Below the pieces are notes generated by a model. It had not been told where the DNA came from. It did no database searches and worked only from the letters and a program-made list of their open reading frames with translations. From Endomychus coccineus (lineage: Eukaryota > Arthropoda > Insecta > Coleoptera > Endomychidae): a stretch of 64,000 nucleotides of DNA. Made by a program: the position numbers and the translations under genes. Shown in pieces: positions 55,175-64,000 of the stretch (its first letter is position 1; the number at the start of each line of letters is the position of its first letter). The stretch covers positions 160,740,388 to 160,804,387 of the forward strand of contig OY294068.1 in NCBI GenBank assembly GCA_958510875.1, in the 5' to 3' direction.

Positions 55175-56380
55175 GTAAAATTCAAAATATCAATATTCTA
55201 GCATGTAGTTATTTATTTGTGCATACTTATTATAATTAAGAAATTGATAAATAAAGCAGATTGAACTTACTTAATTTTTTTGTATGATTTCATGTCCATA
55301 AATAAAACATATCACAGTACTTAATTACTTTTCATCTACATTGAACTTTGGTATGTAATATACAATTTGGAAATTTCCTAAGATATAACTACTTTCTCGA
55401 TTACAATTATAACATTAATGTAATTTTGAAATTTAGAAAGAGTAAATTTAAATATTTAAACAATGAAACCAAATTGAACTTGAATTTTTTCTGCATAACT
55501 TTCCCAATTAATACCTTCATAATAAATCTGATATGTAATTTTTTTTCCCATGTCCATAAATAAACCTTACGACAGTACTTTATTAATTTTCATCTAAATT
55601 AAATTTTAACCTTAGTATGTAATATATAATTTGTGAATATTTTATGATATCACTACTTTTTCTATACAATCATAATATTAATGTAATTTTAAAATTTAGA
55701 AAGCGTAAATTTAAATATTTAAACATTTTTATTTAGCTATATCATCAACATTGAAACCAGATTGAACTTATTTAATTTTTTCTGCATAATTTTTCCAATT
55801 AATACCTTCATAATAAATCTGATGTGTAATTTTTTTCATGTCCATAAATGAAACATACCACTGTACTTTATTACTTTCCATCTACATTAAATTTTAACTT
55901 TAGTATGTAATACACAATTTGGGAATCTTCTATGATATTACTAGGTGTTTTAATTACAATTATAACATCAATGTAATTTTAAAATTTAAAAAGGGTTAAT
56001 CTGAATATTAAAATATTCTTATTCAGGCATATCAGCATCAGATATCCATCTTACATTAACATACAGTAGTTATTTATTTGTATATACATATTAAAATTAA
56101 GAAATTGATGAACCAAATTGAACTTACTTAATTTTTTTTATCTTCATAACAAACCTGATATGTGAATTTTTTCATGTCCATTGATAAAACATGCCACAGT
56201 GCTTCACTAATGTTCATCCACATTAAATTTTAACCTTAGAATCTTTTATATTACTACTTACAATCTTTTATATTACTACTTTTTTATTACAATTATAGCA
56301 TGTAATTTTAAAATTTCGAAAGAGTAAATTTAAATATTTATACATTTTTATTTAGATATATAAGCATTAGCTTTTCATCC

Positions 56381-57419
56381 TAAATTAACATATAGTAGTC
56401 ATTTATTCGTATATACATAACATAATCAATTCAATTACAATCATAACATTAATGTTATTTCATAATTAAGAAAGAGTAAATAAGAGAGTACACTATACAA
56501 TGTTAGTGGTAACGAGATACGGACAATAAACGTTAATGACTTCTATATGTGTCAAGAGCTACCGCTCGTATACAAGTAAATTTTCAATTTAATAAGCACG
56601 AAGGCATCAACTTTGGATGCATTCAACCTCGTTGCTGCAACTATTGCACAAAATCATAGTTAGCAAGCACTTAATCGAAAGCCTTTGCTTCAAGCCAATA
56701 TACAGTTTGTCAGAAAAGTTGGCGGCTTCACTGCATTTTACCTGGCAATACTGCGACACCCCCTCTTTGGTAATCGGGGTCGTCCAATTCAAGGAAAATA
56801 TCATTTAGATAGGGATGTAACAGAATTAGATAATGTTATAAAATGTTGGGTGATCAAGTTCCAATAATAGAAGTGTCTATGAAGAAGAGACTTCACCGAT
56901 TGCACAAGATGACACAAGGCGTTTTTTGAGTATCGCAATAAAATTGTCGATTCTCCGTTCAAGGAGGTTCCAACTTCCAATAGGGAAAAACTGATGAGAA
57001 TGTGATACGAGTGATGACATTTGTGGTCATCATAATAATAAGCAGTAAGCTGATTTCAAGCGTTCACCAAATATCAACGGTCCTTTTAACAAGAAACTGT
57101 GAATCCTCCAAAATTTAGCGACAACAGACTTGACAACAGGTACAAAGCCATGGATGATCAGGTAAAGGTTATTCCGGTCCAAATGTACCGACATTGATTT
57201 CGAGAATCAAAGCAGCTCAGCCCGAACCATGTAAATGTTGTTTCACAACTTAATAAAATATGTTTTGCTAGTGAAGCGATTTCATGGCTTTCTGCGGGAT
57301 ATCGTTCATTGGAGTTGTCTAGTTAGAGTATCTGCACTTTCTACAACTAATCGCTCAGCACAGGCTGATTCAATCTGTACAAAGTTAAACGCAAACAATC
57401 GATATATTGGCCCCTATCC
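56381..57419. other. No gene recognised
   Basis: Mixed sequence. ORFs at 56607-56808 overlap on both strands and carry no motif I know. Part of 57030-57420 may be the 5' portion of the next LINE. Confidence 0.35.
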
Positions 57420-59560
57420 TTTGTGAAATGCTGACAGGCAGCCTGGCACTGAGCTACATACCGGAAGAGTGGAGAGCAGCAAAGGTCGTCAGGTCAGGTG
57501 GCCAGGGCGAAAGTCTTACGCCCAACCAAAATCTTTCCATCCGATCAGTCTAACATCGTTTCTCCTGAAAACTCTAGAGAAGCTGATTGACATACATGTC
57601 TGGGATGGAACTCTTATGAGAAATCCCCTACATCGTAATGAGTATGATTACCAAACCTGAAAATCCTGTGAAATGGCAGTATACGAGCTGATACAGAGAG
57701 CAGAAAAATCGCTGGAATGCGGAAAATTGCGCTATCGAACTTTCTGGACCTAGAGGGAGGGAGCTCTCGATAACACCTCCTTCGAATCAATTTCCCGAGC
57801 ATCGCGAGAGCGAGTGATGGAGGATCTGCTGTGCAGATGGATCCACAACATGCTCCGATACAGAACTGTCATAGGAACTCTCAATGAGGTTGAAAAGGAG
57901 GTAAGGTTCGCTGAAGGATGTCCGCAGGGAGCTGTGCTGTCACCTCTGCTCTGGAGTTTGGTGGTGATCGAACTTCTGATACCCCTTGAGAGCAACGGAT
58001 TCTGAGTAATCGGATATGTGGATGATATCGTCATTAAAGTATAAGGGAAGTTCGGGAGCACAATAGCATCTCTGATGCAGCAAGCACTGAACACCGTGAA
58101 AGAATGGTGCAACAAGGAAGAATCGTTCGAAAATAACCATTGTAACCTTCACGAAGAGAGAGGACATTGAAAACGTACAAGTCTTAGTTTCGTATAGGGA
58201 AAACATACATATGACGGATACAGTCAAGTACCTTGGGGTAAGCCTAGATAAAAAGCTGACCTTTCAGAATCATCTGGAGAAAACCACTAATAAAACGATA
58301 AGGGTCCTGTAGACCTGGCGTCGTACAATCGGAAGAGCCTGGGTTCTCACTCTACGGATGGTACCCTGGGTGTACACCACTACAGTGAGCCCCATTGTAA
58401 CATACCTCACGATCATGTGGTGGCCAAAAACGGAAACGAAAGTGTCCCAGCATTCCCTGAACAGAGTTCAGAGGCTGGCATGCTTAGGAATAACAGGTGC
58501 AATGTTGACCACCACAACGGCTGCGATGGAGAGGCTGTTGGGGTCGGAGCCACTGTACCTCGCTGTTCGGCAGATGCCATAAGAGGAGCGTATCGATTCG
58601 ATCTCATTGGCCAAGGAAAGGCCGACCAAGAAGGCCGAAGTATTCTTGGATTGCTTAGATCACCTGGGCCATTGGGAATGAGATACGACAGGATCAAGGT
58701 TCACAGCACTCCCATACTTTTCACGATTCGCACCTTGATTGGGCGGGAGAATGCTGGGGCAATCCTCATATGATACCAGGGTATTCCGTGTGGTTTACCG
58801 AAGGCACCAAGACCGAAAAAAGTACAGGTGCTGGAATAGTCGAGACAACAGGCCAAGAAGAAATAATTTCTCAGAACCTAGGGAAACTTGCGACAGAATT
58901 CCGAACGAAAATAGTAGCAATTACAACATGTGCTCAAATCATGAGGGAGAGAGTCTATGATATGAGGCAAATCACAATCATAGTGAGAAACATGACAGTG
59001 CTTAAAGCACTGATGTCACACACAATCACCTCACAATGTGTACTCGATTTTGTGAAAGAACTAAGGGCACTAGTGAAGAACCCCAATATAGTGGCACTCG
59101 TATGGTAGTCTGAGGAAAGCAGACGAGGAGGCACTGAAACTGTCGTCGCACTCGTTAAAGCGGAGACGGAACAATCCCTCATTGGACCAGAGTCAACCTG
59201 TGGCATCTCTCATGCCACTGCGAAATCTGTAATCCTAAAATGGCTCGAGACAGAGCATCGTGTCTACTGGAGGGAATTGTCCCCGATCTCGCTCTCCAAG
59301 CGACTAATGGGAGATCTCCAGCAGCAGCGAGCGAAAAATCTGCTGATGTTCAGCAGACAATAAATAAGGAATCTTGTTGCATTCCTGACCGGACACGCCC
59401 CATGCAACAAACATCTCTGTACGATGGATCTGGTAGATCAGCCCACATGCAGGGATTGCGGCGTGGAAGAAGAGGCATCCACGCATGTGCAGTGTCAGTG
59501 CACGACATACGTGCAGTGCGGTGGTCCTCCCCCTGGGAAGAACCAACCTAACGGAAGAGG
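57420..59560 (+). pseudogene. LINE with RT and RNase H (I/LOA/R1-type)
   Basis: In order: IPEEWRAAKVV; ISLTSFLLKTLEKLIDIHV (RT fingers); FAEGCPQGAVLSPLLWSLVV; GYVDDIVI with the catalytic Asp pair, just after an in-frame TGA; VKYLGVSLDKKLTFQNHLE; WVYTTTVSPIVTYLTIMWW; then RNase H from WFTEGTKTEKSTGAGI to VLKALMSHT; and a C-terminal CxxCG..EEEASTHV zinc-knuckle near 59440-59490. The usual RNase H Asp is Glu and the second acidic residue is Lys, so that domain is lost. Multiple frameshifts; EN absent. Codon use is GC-richer than its surroundings. Confidence 0.8.
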
Positions 59561-59789
59561 GTTTTAGTCGGTAAGAATTCGGCACACCTGGGAGCACGGA
59601 TTCCCGAGACGTCTATGCGAGATATCCCCTCTTCTACCCAAAAAAAAAGTTAAACGTTCTATTTCCCAACGGTACCCACACTACGAAATCACTTTCAGGA
59701 ATAACTCTCGAAATATACAAATACAAAGGTGTAACAGTACAAGTATGGAAAGTGAGTTTTCAGGATTTTTGAAAACAGTAGATTAACTG

Positions 59790-61140
59790 GATTTCTTCTA
59801 TACTTTGACTACACGAGAGGAAAGATATCGTGTGAGCCAGCAGTGGAATGTAGGGAGAGGAGATAGGCATTCGTATTTTTCTTGAAGGTTTGAAGGTTAT
59901 AGGCATAGGGAAAGACCTCACTGTGTGAAGAGTTTCACAACAGAAATGAAGTCTGGTAGGAAGAAGTTCGACAAGTCTCTGACTTGACAGTGAAAGGGTG
60001 ACTAGTATGGGCTCGTCGAGTCCGTCTATCTGGAATCTCTCATGGTGGCACAACGGACGAGATTTCTGATGAACACGGATCATGGAAATATCTATAGAAA
60101 AGGAAGAGATCTCCCACCGTTCTAAAATGTTCTAGAGAGGTCAATGAACTCGCATGTGTGACATCATCAATGATAGGAATAGCTCTCTTCCGGATAGAAT
60201 CCAAGAGCTTCAGCGTATGTTTGGGTGTCAAACCCCAAACACGTGAACAATACTCCAGGACAGGTCGAATCTGTGATTTGTAGATTATGAGAGGAGGTGC
60301 TGGGATGTAAAGTAGCTCTTGGTACAAAATAGAAAACCAAGTTTTTGTGAAGCAGTTTTTGCAATGGACCTCACATGATCATCCCAGGAGAGGTTGCTGT
60401 TGGTGATGATCCCGATCATTGTTATGGAAGACTTTATAGGAATAGTTGGAGCTGACATCATCATATTAGGAATTGTGGGATCCTCCTTTCCAGAGAAGAA
60501 GCTCGAGTTTTGGTTGCATTAAACTCTAATAGATTATCCGATCCACATTTCAAAATATTTTCCGGATCACCATTAATTGCATCAACCTGTCCCTGTCTTG
60601 TTCCTCTGACTTCATTGGATGGTATAGGGGCTCTGGATGAGAAAGCAGTATGAAGTGTACCATCATCTACAAAGCTGTGAACGGGACAGGTGGTCACTTC
60701 CAGCAGATCGTTGAGCAGAAACAAAATTGGTGACAGGACAGGCCCTGTGGAACATCAGCGTTGATAGCTATTGTATCGGAGATACTCTGTCAACCAACAC
60801 ATGGAGTGATCTATCTGAGAGAAAAATCGATAGTGAACAACAAAGTTGAGGCGGCACACCATATGACGGAAGTTTCCCAAGAAGCTTTTTGTGTCAGACT
60901 CGATCAAATGCTCTGAAGATATCCAACAATACAGCTAGAGATTTCCTATGTTTCGATAGATTTCTGTCAAACATGTCCTATTCAGGCAAGCAAGTCTCCT
61001 GTTGATTTCTGCTGACGAAAGCCATATTGCCGCTCATTCACAATTTTGTAGCTCTCTAGGTATTTGATGAGCTCGATGTTCATTGCTTCCTACATCACGA
61101 ACGTGAGTCATTCGGGGATTCGATAAGTTCAGATCTTATT
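59790..61140 (-). pseudogene. LINE family J copy 5
   Basis: Minus-strand J copy. It runs from the RT 'QYGF..QK.STGDLLA' block near 61000 through SDRSLHVLVDR, VHSFVDDGTLHTAFSS (catalytic FVDD), [26 protein letters not shown] and TKSYFTSQ to the family 3' end near 59800. It is more complete around the active site than J1 and J3. Disrupted by several stops. Confidence 0.75.
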
Positions 61141-61555
61141 TTGGCATTATATGCCTCTTCTGGAACATTCATTGTTTCATTGCTCATATTTCTGACTTGA
61201 ACATATTTTGCTATGGTCTCCAGACATGGGTAACCGCGTCAACGACGGTATACTGTTTGTTTTGAAGCGACGGCCCTAGAACAAATTTTATTGCACCATC
61301 GTTTACCAGATAATAGTGGTTTGTTGGTGTGAGGTATGAAAGTTGACATTCCTAGCCTAATAATATCCGAAATCTCTGCGACACATTGCGTTGGGCTATA
61401 ATATTCAAAACATACGTTTCTCTAAGGAAACTCGGAGAAAAACACGCGAAGACCGTCCCAGTCGGCTGAGTTTGTAATGCCAGACTGTGCGTGGAGGTGT
61501 TGGATTGGAGGTATTATATTGGTACTATAATAATGATTCTTGAGACTGGTATGAT
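61141..61555. other. No gene seen
   Basis: Short spacer; possibly more decayed LINE J sequence. Confidence 0.35.
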
Positions 61556-61645
61556 TTATATGTAAATTCTTGGGAAATTGTTCACATTACCACATATGGC
61601 AAATATGTTTTCGTGTTCCCGTACGTTTCGATCTCACGATAATAA
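61556..61645 (-). mobile_element. Truncated PLE pseudo-LTR, hammerhead incomplete
   Basis: TTCTTGGGAAATTGTTCACA ... CGTACGTTTCGATCTCACGAT matches family 1, but the block stops before CUGAUGA. Only stem II and GAAAC of the ribozyme remain. Confidence 0.6.
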
Positions 61646-61649
61646 ATTC

Positions 61650-62130
61650 CAATTTCATTTTGATGGCTTGGAAAAATCTCACTAGGTGAAGAGTTCCACA
61701 ACTTCGTTGTTCGATAAAAAAATTACATCTGCTTGGTAGAAGTTCGAGAGGTCTCGAGCTTGACAATGAAGGGGTGACTAGTTTGAGCCTATCCACCTAT
61801 CTAGAATCTCTCGTGGTAGAACAACAGACGAGATTTCGGAAGAACAGTGATCATGAGAATATCTATAGAAAAGAGGAAGAGAGAGAGAGAGCGAGAGAGA
61901 GAGAGAGAGAGAAAGAGAGGGAGACAGGGGTGGGAGGGAGGTGTGGAGAGAGATCTCCCAACTTTCCACGACGTTCTAGAGAGGTCAATGAACTCGTAAG
62001 TATGACATCATCAATCAGACGAATAGCTCTCTTCTGAATGGAATACAAGAGCTTCAGCGTATATTTGGGAGCCGAACTCCAAACATGTGAACAGTACTCC
62101 AAGACAGATCGAATCGGTGCATTATCAATT
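61650..62130 (-). pseudogene. LINE family J copy 6 with GA microsatellite
   Basis: 3' part of a J element on the minus strand: SHVWSSAPKYTLKLLYSIQK, RAIRLIDDVILTSSLTSLE, then VTPSLSSSRPLELLPS. A (GA)n run splits it at 61877-61930. Confidence 0.7.
61877..61930. repeat. (GA)n microsatellite
   Basis: About 50 bp of nearly pure GA with a few interruptions. It lies inside LINE J6. Confidence 0.9.
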
Positions 62131-63245
62131 ACAATTCATTCAGAAAATCAAACATGTTGCTAAAATTCAAGCGTGGTTTTGAGAACACCCATTAACGTGA
62201 ATAAAAATAGGATATTCTTTGTTGCCTTTTATTACGTACAAGTCAAATATATGAGTTCATCTCTTAGTACGACCGTCCTATCATAAACTAATACAGTTTG
62301 TTCTTTGTATCAGTGGGCCGGAAACGAAATATATAGTTGCCGAATCCTTGTGAAGGAATGGTCATTTTAATTTGTAAAATACCGACAAAGTCGAAGAGGT
62401 CCCTCACAGTTTCAATAGGAAATTATAAATTACGAAGTTAACAGAAATGGTTCTTAAGAAAACAAGTGCTTTACAGTATATTGGCAGTTAAGAAATATCT
62501 CTACGATCAATTCGGAACAGCAAGTTGATCTCTTGCTATGGTTCAAACAGAGGTTTTCACTCTGTCTTTTCCTTTGAATCTACAATCTATTGACGTAACA
62601 ATAACAAAAGACGTGCAGGATGCAGTCGTTTCTTATTAAATATGTAATTAGAATATTAAGTTGATATAATTTTCATTCATATCTAATTTGAGGGAAGTCT
62701 AAATAAGGTCATAAAATCAAGGTCCCTGTCAACAAAAATAAAACAGTTCTTTTATATTCAGCTTGCCCCAGTCTAGGCAAGTCTCTCTCTTATTATGAGA
62801 AAGTGACTACCCCCAAAGATATTTCTTCACTATGTTGCTTAGTTTGGATGATCTATTGCAAAAAGGAAACTTTATGTTCCATGACCATATTTGATTTGAA
62901 ACAATGGTGCAAAGAACAAATGCCAAATACTCCGAACTTCGAAGATTGCACCAATTATATGATCCATATCTGTGTCAGTGTTTTGTTGAAAGAGGATGGA
63001 AACTCTAGCCGTTTGCATGACTTGGTGATCAACAAGAAGATCTTGCGTCAATTCGTACGCTTTGATCTTGTTTTGGAGCTACCGATGTGAATGTTCTGAA
63101 TAAGCAGTGAAGAATATCTTGTGAAGGCATGTGCAGGTGCACTTGGTAAGATTGTGTGATCAGAGTATGGGAACTAATAATTCTGTTTTAGATGAAATTT
63201 CAAAGTGTTGAGGAGTAAATTCACTTAATAAACCACAGCATGATG
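62131..63245. other. No gene recognised
   Basis: Contains a 95-codon plus-strand ORF at 62803-63090 (Cys-rich start, no known motif). It has no visible splice context, so it is not called as a gene. Confidence 0.35.
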
Positions 63246-63640
63246 ACGAAATGAATGAATTTATGGAAGAGAAGGTAAGAGGCAGATCAAGTAGCAGAAG
63301 AGTACAGATATCCAAGTAATCTAGAGTTTACTCTTAAGTAGTGTATTGACGTTGCCCAAGGGAATTTTTAGCTGTACGTAAAGTAGTTTGTATAGAAGCT
63401 TCAATCTCTGAAATAATGTACAATTTTCCATTATCGTAGAATTCAAAATATGAATATTCTACCATATGTAGTTATTTATTTGTATTGTAATTATGAAATT
63501 GATAAATAAACCAGATGGAGCTTAATTAATTGTTTTTGTATAATTTTTTCAATTAATAAACCTAACATATAATTTTTTCAACACGATAGTGCTTTATTAC
63601 TTTTCATCTACAATAAATTTCAACATCACGTACCTCACCC
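63246..63640. repeat. Second copy of the 54.5 kb repeat (empty site)
   Basis: Homologous to 54540-54925 joined to 55187-55350 (CAATTTTCCATTATCGTAGA, ATTCAAAATATGAATATTCT, CAATTAATAAACCT). It lacks the pseudo-LTR, so it shows the pre-insertion state. Confidence 0.65.
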
Positions 63641-64000
63641 TCTCAAAAAGCCGAACGTTCGAATGCTCTTCACAACAGAAGTTTAAAGTAATCTTTCAAA
63701 TATTGTCAGAACCTACTCCAAGGTCATATAAAATGGCATATGTAACCTAACAATTATAAGAATTAGATTATCCTTGGAACAAATTATGTTATCTGTTGGT
63801 ATTTATCCAAATAATATGTTGATGGTTTATTCTGAGGTTCCTTAATTATAGACCTTATCAAGAATGACTGGAAATTACAATAAGTAAGCACGCAAATTCT
63901 AACACGAAATGCTAGTATCCGGAAAATAATGGGCTAACATTTCCAAGAGATTCAGTTAACACTAAATTCTTCTATTATATGTCTATCTTCGCTTATCATT
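63641..64000. other. No feature seen
   Basis: AT-rich end of the window. Confidence 0.4.

Larger units (their letters stand above)
54540..56380. repeat. AT-rich satellite-like tandem block
   Basis: Imperfect units of roughly 290-310 bp recur from about 55260 to 56370. Each holds TTCATAATAAATCTGAT, CATGTCCATAAAT.AAACAT, GTACTTTATTA.TTT.CATCTACATT and TTAGTATGTAATA. The leading part (54540-54925 and 55187-55260) matches 63250-63500. A pseudo-LTR has inserted at 54926. Confidence 0.65.

Noticed and set aside
61774..62102. ORFs rich in Arg-Glu or Ser-Leu
   Set aside because: Products of the (GA)n microsatellite and the LINE beneath it.
62803..63090. 95-codon ORF
   Set aside because: No recognised domain, no splice signals checked as convincing, and flanks are repetitive; left as unassigned.
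1..64000. CRISPR arrays, prokaryotic operons, tRNA or rRNA genes
   Set aside because: None seen; repeats are transposon units and the sequence is clearly eukaryotic.

Overview
This is an AT-rich arthropod nuclear sequence, most likely insect. The evidence is a gene broken by large spliceosomal introns, and a dense mix of Jockey/CR1-like and I/R1-like LINEs, Penelope-like elements, mariner, Tc1, pogo and hAT elements. I cannot name the species.

The only ordinary cellular gene I can support is an ABC transporter of subfamily G (half-transporter, ABCG1/4 type). It runs on the minus strand over about 20 kb. Six exons join in phase with GT/AG borders: 20571-20688 (Walker A), 17212-17410 (Q-loop), 10347-10492 (signature and Walker B), 6817-7055 (D- and H-loops), 697-786 and 372-493 (linker to the first membrane segment). 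Its 5' exon(s) were not found. The membrane domain lies beyond the left edge. Its introns are packed with transposable elements.

Layout. 0-7 kb: last ABCG exons, LINE fragments, and foldback element A (2.49-4.82 kb). A carries an uncharacterised CXC-domain protein between long inverted arrays of a ~150 bp unit. 7-17 kb: several Penelope-like (PLE) copies with GIY-YIG and RT domains, pseudo-LTRs and hammerhead ribozyme motifs. 17-27 kb: two related TIR elements, decayed LINEs, and an LTR with a tRNA-Lys primer-binding site. 27.5-29.8 kb: a hAT element with two nonsense codons and a small nested MITE. 30-34 kb: a LINE interrupted by an AT-rich insertion. 34-41 kb: Tc1 fragments, a THAP-domain TIR element with a target duplication, and palindromic foldback element B, which shares the core motif of element A. 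41-45 kb: PLE fragments and a fairly intact LINE followed by a strong RNA hairpin. 46-49 kb: foldback element F and a mariner. 49-57 kb: a solo LTR, a pogo relic, AT-rich satellite-like repeats, and a solo hammerhead-bearing PLE pseudo-LTR with a 12 bp target duplication. 57-62 kb: LINEs (RT plus RNase H, and Jockey-like).

The strongest candidates for something under-described are two. First, the foldback system: element A with its CXC / 'GCDTTS' protein, palindrome B and a lone core at 41 kb, and perhaps F as a distant relative. Second, the set of hammerhead ribozyme units, including one mobilised alone.
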